Assembly: GCA_002794705.1 (NCBI GenBank)
Contig: PGTK01000003.1
Span: forward strand, 124,001 to 188,000
Source: Candidatus Thermofonsia Clade 1 bacterium
Lineage (GTDB): Bacteria; Chloroflexota; Anaerolineae; Aggregatilineales; UBA2796
Length of the DNA stretch: 64,000 bases
Direction of reading: 5' to 3'
In this document: piece after piece, positions 1 through 8,016 of the stretch
Layout: every line of letters begins with the position of its first letter
Numbering within the stretch: the first letter of the stretch is position 1
The notes under the pieces: generated by a model
What the model saw: the letters and a program-made list of their open reading frames with translations, nothing else
Told to the model about the DNA's origin: nothing
The model's database searches: none
Program-made: the position numbers and the translations under genes

Positions 1-2
1 GA

Positions 3-938
3 CTCGGCTTGCTCAGCAACGACTCGCACGCCCTCGCCGAAAAGCTAGAGCGCCTCGATCTCCACCGCCACTTTGACGCTGTTGCTATCTCAGCCCAGAT
101 CGGCGCACTCAAGCCTGAGCCAGAGGCATTCCGCGCCATTGCAGAGGCGCTTGAGGTCAGCTTGCCTGAGTGCGTCTTCATTGACGACAACACAGCCAAT
201 GTGGACGGCGCTAAAAGCGTCGGGATGCACGCCCTTCGCTACACCGCCGATCTTGACCTTGAAGCAGCGCTTGAGCCGCTGCTGAACGATCCACGCGCCA
301 CCACAAAGGTCTTGATCTTTGACTTCGGCAATGTGCTAGATATCCCTGATGACTGGGAAGCATGGCGCGCCCAGTGCGAGGCAATTGCCGCGCCCTTCGG
401 GATCAGCGGCGAGGCGCTCTGGTATCCGCTCCATCACACAGAGGCATGGCAACAGGTCAAGGTGGGCGCGATCAGCTATGAGGCGTACCTTGAGCAGGTC
501 CTTGCGCCGCTCAATCTGCCCGATCACGCGGCGCGTCTCGCGCTTGTCAAGCGCCTGTTCGCAGGGCGCGACCGCGTTCATCCTGAGATGATGGCGCTTT
601 TGCAGGCGCTCAAGCCACACTATCGCCTTGCCTTGCTCAGCAACGCCTACCAGACCGATGTCCCTGCTTGGATGGCACAATTCGGCTTATCCGATATGTT
701 TGAAGTGGCGATCAGCTCAGCGGTCGTGCGCCTTGCCAAGCCCGATCCTGCGATCTATCATCTGATCTTAGATAGGTTAGGTGTGCTTCCCGCCGAGGCG
801 ATCTTCATTGACGATCTCACGCGCAATACGTATGTCGCTGAGTCCATTGGCTTGCCGTGCATCGTATTCAAGTCGCCTGAGCAGCTGCGCAAAGCGCTTG
901 AATGGCGCGGCATTCTGCCTGTCAGGAGCAGAGTATGA
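3..938 (+). CDS. Tandem HAD-superfamily hydrolase (5' truncated by window edge)
   Basis: The frame is open from the first bases, so the true start lies upstream. The visible product starts inside a first HAD domain at motif II (LLSN) and continues through motif III/IV (KPEPEAF, then FIDDN). A complete second HAD domain follows: motif I FDFGNVL, motif II ALLSNAY, motif III AKPDPAIY, motif IV IFIDDL. These are phosphatase/dehalogenase-type HAD signatures of the YihX-like kind, which use the first Asp of motif I as nucleophile. Two HAD domains in one chain is unusual. The substrate cannot be told from sequence. The stop overlaps the start of the GNAT gene (ATGA), so the two are translationally coupled. 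Family is confident, specificity unknown. Confidence 0.85.
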   Translation, partial: LGLLSNDSHALAEKLERLDLHRHFDAVAISAQIGALKPEPEAFRAIAEALEVSLPECVFIDDNTANVDGAKSVGMHALRYTADLDLEAALEPLLNDPRATTKVLIFDFGNVLDIPDDWEAWRAQCEAIAAPFGISGEALWYPLHHTEAWQQVKVGAISYEAYLEQVLAPLNLPDHAARLALVKRLFAGRDRVHPEMMALLQALKPHYRLALLSNAYQTDVPAWMAQFGLSDMFEVAISSAVVRLAKPDPAIYHLILDRLGVLPAEAIFIDDLTRNTYVAESIGLPCIVFKSPEQLRKALEWRGILPVRSRV

Positions 939-1825
939 TCATCCGTGCCTATCAGCCCGCCGATTGTGGAGCAGCGCTGAGCGTCATCAAGGCAGCTGCA
1001 GAGGCGGATCGCACGCGGCAGCTCCCAGCAGAGGCGCTATCCCTCAGCTTACGCGAGAATGCCGTGATTGCCTTCACAGGCGAAGGCGCGGCGGCTGCCT
1101 TCGCTTGGTGGCATCCCCAGCACGATCAGAGCTACCTCTTCGAAGGCTGGGTGCATCCTGCCTTTCGGCGACGCGGCTATGGCGGCGGTTTGCTCACAGC
1201 GGCGGAGGTCTTTGTGCGCCAACACGGCGGCGGATTGCTGCGTGCGCGCACTTATGAGGATATCACAGGCGCCAAAGCGCTCTTTGAGCGCAAAGGCTAC
1301 ATCGTAGAGCGGCGTTTCTACACCATGCGCACAGCGCTCACGCCCGAACGGGTGCTAGAGGCGGAACTGCCCAAAGGAATTACCGTCCGCACCTTTGAGC
1401 GCAGCGACCTCGAAATGCTGGTGGCAGCTGATAACGAAATTTTCGCCGAACATTGGGGAGCAGTCCCGCGTGACCCCGAAACATGGGAGCGCTACATGAT
1501 TTTGAGTCGTCCGCACAACCCAAATCTCTGGATCATTGCGCTGCAGGGCGATGAAATCGTGGGAGAGTGCTTGTGCGGCGCTCGTGAGCATGGCGATACG
1601 CAAAATGGACACATCTCGATTGTGGGCGTGCGGCGCTCATGGCGCGGCTACGGGCTTGGGCGCGCTCTCCTGACCTACGGGCTGCGTGCCTTACGCGATC
1701 ACGGCTTCACAACGGCGAGTCTGCACGTCGACTCCGAAAATCACACGGCGATCAACCTCTATCGCAGCCTAGAAATGGACGTAGTACGCACGCGCCTGCA
1801 CTACGTCAAGAAAATCAAAGCCTAG
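935..1825 (+). CDS. Tandem GNAT N-acetyltransferase
   Basis: Start chosen at ATG 935 because an AGGAG lies at 924-928 and the ATG overlaps the upstream stop. The 296-residue product has two GCN5-related acetyltransferase halves. The first carries an acetyl-CoA loop RRRGYGGG around residue 76. The second carries RRSWRGYGLGRALL around residue 233 and a typical LHVDSENHTAINLYRSLEM tail. GNATs transfer acetyl from acetyl-CoA to amines. Tandem forms include mycothiol-synthase-like enzymes and antibiotic acetyltransferases, but nothing here fixes the substrate. It is convergent with the penicillin-binding protein gene, with the two ends overlapping by a few bases. Confidence 0.85.
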   Translation: MIIRAYQPADCGAALSVIKAAAEADRTRQLPAEALSLSLRENAVIAFTGEGAAAAFAWWHPQHDQSYLFEGWVHPAFRRRGYGGGLLTAAEVFVRQHGGGLLRARTYEDITGAKALFERKGYIVERRFYTMRTALTPERVLEAELPKGITVRTFERSDLEMLVAADNEIFAEHWGAVPRDPETWERYMILSRPHNPNLWIIALQGDEIVGECLCGAREHGDTQNGHISIVGVRRSWRGYGLGRALLTYGLRALRDHGFTTASLHVDSENHTAINLYRSLEMDVVRTRLHYVKKIKA

Positions 1826-4029
1826 TTGCCGCCGCTTGAGGCGATAGTCGGCGTGAGCTGGTAATACGCCTCAACCAGACGCCGCGCAATGGGCGCCGCC
1901 ACACCTGAACCTTCGCCGCCGCGCTCCACCAGCACCACAAGCGCGATCTCAGGTGAATCAGCCGTTCTGCCTGCGTAAGCGGCGAACCAAGCGTGCGTGC
2001 CACCTGTGGGCGTCTCAGCTGTGCCCGTCTTGCCACAGACTACCGCACCGCGCAAGCCCTCAAAAACGAAGGTCGCTGTGCCAATGGTGCGATTGGTAGT
2101 CACCTCGCACATCGCCTCACGGATCGCGGCAAGAGTCTCAGGCTTGAAGTCGAGTCGTTCGCCCTCAGGCTTAGCGATAAACGACGGCTCACCAATAATG
2201 CCGATTTTCTCCACCACATACGGCTTGTAGAGATAGCCGCCGTTGGCAACCGCAGCCACTGCACGCGCCACTTGCAACGGCGTGACCACAACATCGCCCT
2301 GCCCGATGACCGCGTTGAGCGCATCAGAGTTGCGCCACTTGCGCCCGACCAGCTGCTCATAGCGCGAAGGCTCTGGCAATAGTCCGATCGCCTCAGGCAG
2401 ATCGGTCATGCCGCTCGGCTTGCCGAAGCCCATCTTGCGAGCGATGTTGGGCAGAATCTCAGGGTCAGCGCTGCTGAGCGTCCCGCCCAAGTGCCAGAAG
2501 TAGATGTTGCAAGAGCCAGTCAGCGCCTGCTTGAGCGTGATCGAGCCATGCCTGCCCGCTGCCGTGCTGGCGATCCAGTCCGTGCGCGTGCGGTCGCCAA
2601 TTGGCGTCCCATTCCAGATACCGCCGCAATAATGGCGCGTATTGGGCGTGAACAAACCGCTCTCAATGCCTGCCGCCATGCTGATAATCTTAAAGACCGA
2701 GCCGGGCGGATACTGTCCGAGCGTGGCGCGATTGAAGGTCGGCTTGCGCGGATCGTTCATCCACTGCTGAATGAGCGCCTGTGCGTTCGGCAGCGAAGTA
2801 TTCGGATTGAACGCCTCAACATTGAAGGTGGGATAGCTGGCAAGCGTCAAGATCGCGCCTGTGTTCACGTCAAGGATGACAACAGCAGCGCCGGGCGAGA
2901 TGAAACCGAGTCCGCCTGTGGTGAACGCCTGCTCTAGAATGCGCTGAGTCGCCTCTTGCATCCGCAGATCCAGCGTCAAGTACACGCTCTGGCTCGGCAG
3001 GCCGGGGCGCTCCGCCAAAGTGCGCACCACGACTCCATCTCTGCGCAACACCAGCGAGGCCTTGCCCTGCCCCGAAAGGACGTTCTCCAATTGGCGCTCC
3101 ACGCCGTCAATGCCGATGATTGCATCACGCGGATAGCCTCGCGCCTCCCAAAATTCGACCTGCTCAGCGGGGATCGCGCCCACATAGCCGACCACATGCG
3201 GCGCGATCCCGCCCATCAGGTAGCGGCGCGTCGGACGGGTCTCATATCGCAAGGTGCAGTGCCGCTCAAGGTCTGCTTGCACCTCGAAAAAGCGCTCTTG
3301 AGCGATCACGCCGATCTCATAGGCGAAGTCGCGCCCTGTGTTGCCGCCAAACAGCCGCGAGAGGGTCTGGGCGGAGCGCGCAGGGAACACGCGGGCAAGT
3401 TCGGCAAAGCACGCCTCCGGATTATTGGTTGGGTAGCTGCGCGTGAGCAAAGTGACCGCTAGACTCACGCCGTTCATATCGGCGATCACCTCGCCATCAC
3501 GGTCATAGATGTTGCCGCGGGTCAAGCGCGTCTGGATCACGTCTAAGACCGCGCCATCTGCCATCTCCGCGAACAGATCGCCCCGCGACCATGCCACGCG
3601 CCAGCCTTCCTCCGTGTTCACAAGGCGCAACAGGCGGTTTTTGTCCTCAAAACTGCCAAAAAAGCTGGTCTCAAAGCGCAAATCGTAGGCAATTGCCGCT
3701 TCTGCCCCGCGCAAGATCGCATTCGCAAAGCTATAGCGCAGACCCTCAGACTTCAAGGTCATCCGTGCGTGCGCAGCGCGATAAAACGCCTCAAAGTCGG
3801 GCAGGGGATAAGCGTCACGGCTGTTGAGCGCCAAAAGCGCGTGCATGGCACTGAAATGCTCAAGCCGCCAGGCGTTCAAAAAGTCGGCGGCAACGCGCTG
3901 TGCCTCGCGCAGGGCGGCGCCGCTAGGAACAGGCGTGGGCGTAGGCGCGCTGAGCGAGAGCGCCTCCCCAGCGCCGCGACAGGCGCCCAGCAAAAGGGCA
4001 AACAGAGCGAAGGTGAGCAGGCGTTTCAT
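1822..4029 (-). CDS. Class B penicillin-binding protein, lipoprotein, MecA-N-like
   Basis: Start set at ATG 4029, which places a lipoprotein signal at the N-terminus (LLTFALFALLLGAC); the open frame extends ten codons further but gives no signal peptide. Order in the 735-residue product: signal/lipobox, an NTF2-like MecA-N-type domain (about 40-155), a PBP dimerisation domain (about 170-350), then a transpeptidase domain with SVFK (nucleophile Ser about 444), SCN, and KTGTAE. It should crosslink peptidoglycan outside the membrane, as a PBP2-type enzyme without a glycosyltransferase domain. A lipid anchor in place of the usual transmembrane helix is noteworthy. A beta-lactam-resistance role cannot be inferred from the MecA-like N-domain alone. 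Confidence 0.88.
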   Translation of the reverse strand: MKRLLTFALFALLLGACRGAGEALSLSAPTPTPVPSGAALREAQRVAADFLNAWRLEHFSAMHALLALNSRDAYPLPDFEAFYRAAHARMTLKSEGLRYSFANAILRGAEAAIAYDLRFETSFFGSFEDKNRLLRLVNTEEGWRVAWSRGDLFAEMADGAVLDVIQTRLTRGNIYDRDGEVIADMNGVSLAVTLLTRSYPTNNPEACFAELARVFPARSAQTLSRLFGGNTGRDFAYEIGVIAQERFFEVQADLERHCTLRYETRPTRRYLMGGIAPHVVGYVGAIPAEQVEFWEARGYPRDAIIGIDGVERQLENVLSGQGKASLVLRRDGVVVRTLAERPGLPSQSVYLTLDLRMQEATQRILEQAFTTGGLGFISPGAAVVILDVNTGAILTLASYPTFNVEAFNPNTSLPNAQALIQQWMNDPRKPTFNRATLGQYPPGSVFKIISMAAGIESGLFTPNTRHYCGGIWNGTPIGDRTRTDWIASTAAGRHGSITLKQALTGSCNIYFWHLGGTLSSADPEILPNIARKMGFGKPSGMTDLPEAIGLLPEPSRYEQLVGRKWRNSDALNAVIGQGDVVVTPLQVARAVAAVANGGYLYKPYVVEKIGIIGEPSFIAKPEGERLDFKPETLAAIREAMCEVTTNRTIGTATFVFEGLRGAVVCGKTGTAETPTGGTHAWFAAYAGRTADSPEIALVVLVERGGEGSGVAAPIARRLVEAYYQLTPTIASSGGN

Positions 4030-4050
4030 AATGCGTCTCAATAAAATGCA

Positions 4051-4078
4051 CTTGTACACTTTCTACCACATTTGGCAA
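4051..4078 (-). promoter_or_regulatory. Possible promoter of the penicillin-binding protein gene
   Basis: Reading the minus strand, TTGCCA (4078-4073) is followed after 16 bases by TACAAG (4056-4051), 20-odd bases ahead of the ATG at 4029. The -10 box is imperfect, so this is tentative. It is divergent from the thiamine promoter. Confidence 0.35.
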
Positions 4079-4097
4079 GCTGCGTAAATTTTTGGAC

Positions 4098-4126
4098 TTG
4101 CCATTCAGCGCGACTGTTGTTAAACT
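4098..4126 (+). promoter_or_regulatory. Promoter of the TPP-riboswitch thiamine operon
   Basis: TTGCCA at 4098-4103, a 17-base spacer, then TAAACT at 4121-4126. Transcription would start near 4133, just ahead of the TPP aptamer, which is the position expected for a riboswitch leader promoter. Confidence 0.65.
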
Positions 4127-4140
4127 CTCCATAATGAACA

Positions 4141-4235
4141 GCAGGGGAGCTTAGGTTAGCTAGGCTGAGAGGGCGCTCGCACACAGCGCCGACCCTTGAA
4201 CCTGATGCGGATAATGCCGCCGTAGGGAGAGACTG
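4141..4235 (+). ncRNA. TPP riboswitch (THI element)
   Basis: The conserved THI-box blocks are present in order: GGGGAGC, CTGAGAGG, GACCCTTGAACCTGAT, GGATAATGCC and CGTAGGGAGA. CTGAGA and GGATAATGCC are the pyrimidine/pyrophosphate-sensing blocks. It binds thiamine pyrophosphate. The aptamer is followed 30 bases on by an intrinsic terminator and then thiN, so high TPP is expected to stop transcription of the whole thiamine cluster. Confidence 0.95.
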
Positions 4236-4264
4236 GGCAACGTGCGCATAGCACAGCGTTTCGC

Positions 4265-4297
4265 ACCACTTTCCTTAGGCGGGGAAAGTGGTTTTTT
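4265..4297 (+). terminator. Riboswitch expression-platform terminator
   Basis: ACCACTTTCC (4265-4274) and GGAAAGTGGT (4283-4292) form a perfect 10-bp stem with an 8-base loop, followed by a run of T ending at 4297. The only Shine-Dalgarno-like stretch for thiN (GGGGAAAG, 4281-4288) lies in the 3' arm, so the same hairpin could also hide the ribosome site. Confidence 0.85.
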
Positions 4298-4298
4298 G

Positions 4299-4958
4299 AT
4301 GTCTGAGGCGCTCATCTTTCTGAATGGCGATTGGCAAGACGGCACAGCAGTGCGCGAGGCACTCAAGCACGCCGACTCGCCCAATCGCCTGATCATCGCA
4401 GCTGACGGCGGTCTGCGGCACGTCTATGCGCTCGGTCTGCGCCCCGATCTGGTCATCGGCGATATGGACTCCGTCTCACCAGAGCAGCTGGCGCGTGCTG
4501 CTGCCGAAGGCGCCAACATCCAGACCTTTCCCACGCATAAGAATGAGACCGATCTAGAGTTAGCAGCGCTGGCTGCCCTTGCACAAGGCTGCAAGCGCCT
4601 GTGGCTGTTCGCCGCCATAGGCGACCGCCTCGATCAGCTGCTCAGCAACGTACAGCTGCTCGCCTTGCCGCAACTGGCAGGCGTATCAACCGTGATTGTG
4701 AGCGGCGCACAGCGCTGTTGGCTCGCCCGACCCGACGGCACGGATGTGCATGGGCAGATCGGCGAGACCCTCTCACTCATCCCGCTCAGCGCGTCTGCAG
4801 AGGGCATCCACACTGAAGGGCTGTACTATCCGCTGCACGGTGAGGCGCTCCACTTCGGCACAACTCGCGGCATCAGCAACGTCCTGACCGCACCACACGC
4901 CCGCATCAGCTTCACCAAAGGCTTACTGCTGGTCATTCATACCCTAAGTGAGGCATGA
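4299..4958 (+). CDS. thiN: Thiamine pyrophosphokinase
   Basis: Start ATG 4299 directly follows the riboswitch terminator; the longer open frame would begin inside the leader. The 219-residue product has the TPK signature AADGGLRHVYALGLRPDLVIGD, with the DGG and GDMDS Asp residues that hold Mg-ATP, then FPTHKNETDLELA and GARGDRLDQ-like AAIGDRLDQLLSN. It converts thiamine plus ATP to thiamine pyrophosphate and AMP in the cytoplasm. TPP is also the ligand of the upstream riboswitch, giving direct feedback. It sits first in a cluster with a thiamine-binding protein and ABC transport components, which points to thiamine or precursor salvage. Confidence 0.92.
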   Translation: MSEALIFLNGDWQDGTAVREALKHADSPNRLIIAADGGLRHVYALGLRPDLVIGDMDSVSPEQLARAAAEGANIQTFPTHKNETDLELAALAALAQGCKRLWLFAAIGDRLDQLLSNVQLLALPQLAGVSTVIVSGAQRCWLARPDGTDVHGQIGETLSLIPLSASAEGIHTEGLYYPLHGEALHFGTTRGISNVLTAPHARISFTKGLLLVIHTLSEA

Positions 4959-4976
4959 GCGAAAGGAGCAGTCCCT

Positions 4977-5267
4977 ATGGACGCGAATCGCAGTGTGGTT
5001 GTCAGCGTGCAAGTCGTGCCGCTGTGCGACGATCCGTACCCCGTGGTTGACCGCGCCATTGCCGCCATTCAAGCCAGCGGTGTGCGCTATCAGGTCTGCC
5101 CAATGGAGACCGTGCTGGAAGGCACTCTTGACACCTGTCTAGCAGCGGCGCGTGCCGCGCATGAGGCGTGCTTTGTAGCGGGCGCACAGCGCGCCGTCAC
5201 TTACATCAAGATCAGTGACGGCGTGGGCGGCTCGACCATTGATGAGAAAATGGCGAAGTATCGCTAG
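4977..5267 (+). CDS. MTH1187-family thiamine-binding protein
   Basis: Small 96-residue protein starting at ATG 4977 with AAAGGAG at 4959-4967. The pattern VVSVQVVPL, an internal YQVCPMETVLEG segment and a C-terminal VKISDG-type strand with MAKYR matches the MTH1187/YkoF-like thiamine-binding fold (old DUF77). Members bind thiamine or HMP-type compounds as small oligomers in the cytoplasm. The position between thiN and the permease supports this role. The stop abuts the permease start with no gap, so the two should be translationally coupled. Confidence 0.85.
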   Translation: MDANRSVVVSVQVVPLCDDPYPVVDRAIAAIQASGVRYQVCPMETVLEGTLDTCLAAARAAHEACFVAGAQRAVTYIKISDGVGGSTIDEKMAKYR

Positions 5268-6065
5268 ATGATCGCCCTGTTGCGCCGTGGCGCGCCCTCA
5301 TTCCTGTTGCTGGGCGCCAGCTTTGCCGCGTGGGAGGCGCTTGCAAGCGCCGATAGCGCGACTGTGCGCCTGATCCCGTCGCCCAGCGCTATTTTCGCGG
5401 CAATGGCGAACAGCGCAGAGCGTCTGGTGCGCTTCCACATCCCGACCACACTCTACGAGGCGCTGATCGGCACGCTGATCGCGCTGATCATCGGCGTGTG
5501 CGCTGCCGCTCTGCTGGACTTCCTGCCCCTCTTGCGGCGCGCCGCCTATCCGCTCTTGGTCATCTCACAGACCATTCCGCTGGTCGCCATTGCGCCGTTG
5601 CTCATCTTGATCTTCGGCTTTGGCGTGGAATCCAAGATCGTGATTGTGGCACTGTTCGCCTTTTTCCCGATCACAGTCGCCACGCTTGATGGGCTGACCA
5701 GCACAGATACGGAGTTGGTGGCGCTTTTGCGCTCAATGGGCGCCACGGGCGCTCAGATTTGGCGCAAGGTGCGCTTACCTTCGGCGTTGCCTTCGCTCTT
5801 CAGCGGCTTGCGCATTGCAGCGACCTACGCAATTGGCAGTGCGATGATCGGAGAGTTTGTCACGGCGCAATACGGCTTGGGACAGTATCTACGGCAGGCG
5901 TTTAACCAGTCGCGCCTCGATCAGGGCTTTGCAGCCGTGATCATCGCCTCGGCGCTCAGCGTGATCTTCGTGATGTGCGTCCGTCTGGTAGAGCGCCTAT
6001 TTCTGAGGTGGTATTTCACGCCTGACCGCGAGTCAGGCTGGCAGACTCAACGTTCAAACGGTTAG
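5268..6065 (+). CDS. ABC transporter permease, ThiX-like
   Basis: The 265-residue product has about six hydrophobic segments and the cytoplasmic EAA loop (ALLRSMGATGAQIWRKVRLP, about residues 150-170) typical of the SsuC/TauC/ThiX permease family. It begins immediately after the stop of the thiamine-binding gene. Together with the next gene it forms the membrane and capture parts of an importer, probably for thiamine or its pyrimidine precursor, given the riboswitch and thiN upstream. No ATPase gene is in this cluster; one of the right subfamily lies at 37339-38103. Confidence 0.88.
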   Translation: MIALLRRGAPSFLLLGASFAAWEALASADSATVRLIPSPSAIFAAMANSAERLVRFHIPTTLYEALIGTLIALIIGVCAAALLDFLPLLRRAAYPLLVISQTIPLVAIAPLLILIFGFGVESKIVIVALFAFFPITVATLDGLTSTDTELVALLRSMGATGAQIWRKVRLPSALPSLFSGLRIAATYAIGSAMIGEFVTAQYGLGQYLRQAFNQSRLDQGFAAVIIASALSVIFVMCVRLVERLFLRWYFTPDRESGWQTQRSNG

Positions 6066-6078
6066 GAGGATTTCTCTC

Positions 6079-7473
6079 ATGAAACGCTCAGTCTTTTTTG
6101 TGATGGTCGTGTGCCTTGTGGGGCTGCTTTTCGCCCTTGAGATGCCCAGTGCGCACGCTTGCACGCCGCCCGTCGGCGGACATCCCGTCTATAGCATTGC
6201 CCATCGCGTCCGTTTGAGCAGCGTGGTGCTGGAAGGCACAGTCACGGCCGTTGAGGGACAAAATGACCTGAATCAGACGGCTGTGGTGGAAGTTGCTCAA
6301 TATTTGAAAGGAAATGGTGAGCAGACGGTCAGGATCAGCGGCTTTGGCACCACTGCGCTGTGCCTGACGCCGATCTCAGTCGGTCAGCGCGCTTTGTTCT
6401 TCGCTGAGCCAAACGGCGACGGCGCGCTGCGCGCACGGCACTTCGCCTTTGCCGATGCACTGGTCGCGGCTACGCCTGAGGCGCTTGCAGCAGCGCGTGC
6501 TGCGCTCATCGCGGGCGATCCGCTCGGCGGCACGACTCAGTTTGCACGCACGCCCGCGCCCACGGATGTCACCATCATGCTGGACTGGACGCCCAACACC
6601 AATCATCTCGGTCTGTATGTGGCATTGGCGAAGGGCTACTACGCAGAGGCGAATCTGAACGTCACCATTCAGCCGGCGGGCGATATCGCCGTTGATCAGG
6701 TTGTCACAGGCGGCACGGCGCAATTCGGAATCAGCTATCAAGAGGGGCTGACCTACAGCCGTGCAGCGGGCTTGCCTGTGGTCTCGGTCGCCGCGATCAT
6801 CCAGCACAATACCTCCGGCTTTGTGACGCTCAGCGCGAAAAAGCCGCTCAAGCGCCCCGCTGACCTAGTCGGCTTGCGCTATGGCAGCTATGGCAGCCCG
6901 ATCATTGAGCAGGCGGTCTTGGATGCGCTGATCGCCTGCGATGACGCCTCAGGCACAGTCGAAATGCGCGATATCGGCTTTTTGGAGCCGTTCCCGCTCA
7001 TGGAGCGCGACCAGATTGACGTGACATGGGTCTTTTACGCTTGGGATGGCATTCGCGCTGAGCAGCGCGGCTTAGCGCTAGATATGCTGATGCTCAAGGA
7101 TTACGCCGAATGCGTGCCAGATTACTACACGCCGATCCTGATCACTAGCGAGCGCATGATTGCTGAGCAGCCTGAGGTAGTGCGCGCCTTTGTGCAGGCA
7201 ACCGCCCGCGGCTACGCTGATGCTATCGCTAATCCGAGCGAGGCGGCGCGCATTCTGCTGGAGGCGCACCCCGATCTTGACGCTGACCTTGTGCGTGCCA
7301 GCGCGATCTGGCTTGCTGAGCAATTCCAAGCGGAAGCGCCGCAGTGGGGTGTGCAGCGCACTGAAATCTGGGATGCCTTCACAGACTTCATGGTCAGGGC
7401 GGGCGCGCTAGAGGCGCCGATTGACAGCGCCAAAGCCTTCACAAATGACTTTTTGCCACGCGCTGATCAGTAA
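6079..7473 (+). CDS. ThiY/NMT1-like substrate-binding protein with an extra N-terminal domain
   Basis: Start ATG 6079 has AGGAGG upstream (6065-6070). Residues 1-27 are a signal peptide ending near AHA. Residues 28-150 are an extra domain beginning with CTPP, with a GTVTAVEG strand, LKGNGEQTVRI and a late Cys, resembling the bacterial NTR/TIMP-like OB fold. Residues about 160-464 are the NMT1/THI5-like binding domain, beginning VTIMLDWTPNTNHLGLYVA, the classic HMP/formylaminopyrimidine-binding signature. It should capture a thiamine precursor outside the membrane and pass it to the permease. The N-terminal fusion is not usual for ThiY; its role is unknown. Confidence 0.88.
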   Translation: MKRSVFFVMVVCLVGLLFALEMPSAHACTPPVGGHPVYSIAHRVRLSSVVLEGTVTAVEGQNDLNQTAVVEVAQYLKGNGEQTVRISGFGTTALCLTPISVGQRALFFAEPNGDGALRARHFAFADALVAATPEALAAARAALIAGDPLGGTTQFARTPAPTDVTIMLDWTPNTNHLGLYVALAKGYYAEANLNVTIQPAGDIAVDQVVTGGTAQFGISYQEGLTYSRAAGLPVVSVAAIIQHNTSGFVTLSAKKPLKRPADLVGLRYGSYGSPIIEQAVLDALIACDDASGTVEMRDIGFLEPFPLMERDQIDVTWVFYAWDGIRAEQRGLALDMLMLKDYAECVPDYYTPILITSERMIAEQPEVVRAFVQATARGYADAIANPSEAARILLEAHPDLDADLVRASAIWLAEQFQAEAPQWGVQRTEIWDAFTDFMVRAGALEAPIDSAKAFTNDFLPRADQ

Positions 7474-7484
7474 TGCGAGAATCG

Positions 7485-7508
7485 GGTAGCGGTCGCCTGA
7501 CCGCTACC
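7485..7508 (+). terminator. Stem-loop after the thiamine operon
   Basis: GGTAGCGGTC (7485-7494) and GACCGCTACC (7499-7508) form a perfect 10-bp stem with a GCCT loop, 12 bases after the substrate-binding gene stop. There is no U-run, so it may be a weak terminator or a 3'-end-protecting hairpin ahead of the next gene. Confidence 0.5.
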
Positions 7509-7530
7509 GTTCAATGCTGAAGGGAAATGC

Positions 7531-8016
7531 ATGGCAACAGACGAATCGCTTGAAGTGGCAGTCGGTCGCTTGTTGGCGGCGCGCCGCCTGACGCTCTCAG
7601 TGGCGGAATCCTGCACAGGCGGGCTGATCATGCACCGCTTGACGAACGTCGCCGGCAGCTCCGCCTATCTGATGGGCGGCATGGTGGTCTACAGCTATGA
7701 GGCAAAGGTGAAATTCGCGGGCGTGCAGCAGATCACACTCGATCAGTTCGGCGCTGTCAGCGCTGAGACGGCAAGCGAGATGGCACGTGGCGTCCGTGCC
7801 GCCTTTGAGACCGATTTTGCCCTAGCAGTGACGGGCATTGCAGGTCCGGGCGGTGGCACGCCCAGCAAGCCTGTCGGCTTAGTCTACATCGCGCTTGATT
7901 CGGCGCACGGCATACAAGTCGAGCGCCATGTCTGGCAGAGCGACCGCGAGGGCAACAAAGCGCACTCTGCAGAGGCAGCCCTCGCCTTGCTCTACCGTTG
8001 CCTAACCGAAGCGTAA
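7531..8016 (+). CDS. pncC: CinA C-terminal domain, nicotinamide-nucleotide amidohydrolase
   Basis: The 161-residue product is a stand-alone CinA-C domain: SVAESCTGGLIMHRLT near residue 25, VVYSYEAKVKFAGV near 54, and GIAGPGGGTPSKPVGLVYIA near 107. The family deamidates nicotinamide mononucleotide to nicotinate mononucleotide, recycling NAD breakdown products in the cytoplasm. The length is normal for the stand-alone form; the N-terminal MoaB-like domain of full CinA is absent. GAAGGGA precedes the ATG. The last 15 bases overlap the convergent glycosidase-like gene. Confidence 0.9.
   Translation: MATDESLEVAVGRLLAARRLTLSVAESCTGGLIMHRLTNVAGSSAYLMGGMVVYSYEAKVKFAGVQQITLDQFGAVSAETASEMARGVRAAFETDFALAVTGIAGPGGGTPSKPVGLVYIALDSAHGIQVERHVWQSDREGNKAHSAEAALALLYRCLTEA

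Noticed and set aside
1822..4029. Beta-lactam resistance (MecA) function for the penicillin-binding protein
   Set aside because: Only the NTF2-like N-domain recalls MecA; such domains are common in ordinary class B enzymes, and no regulator genes are present.
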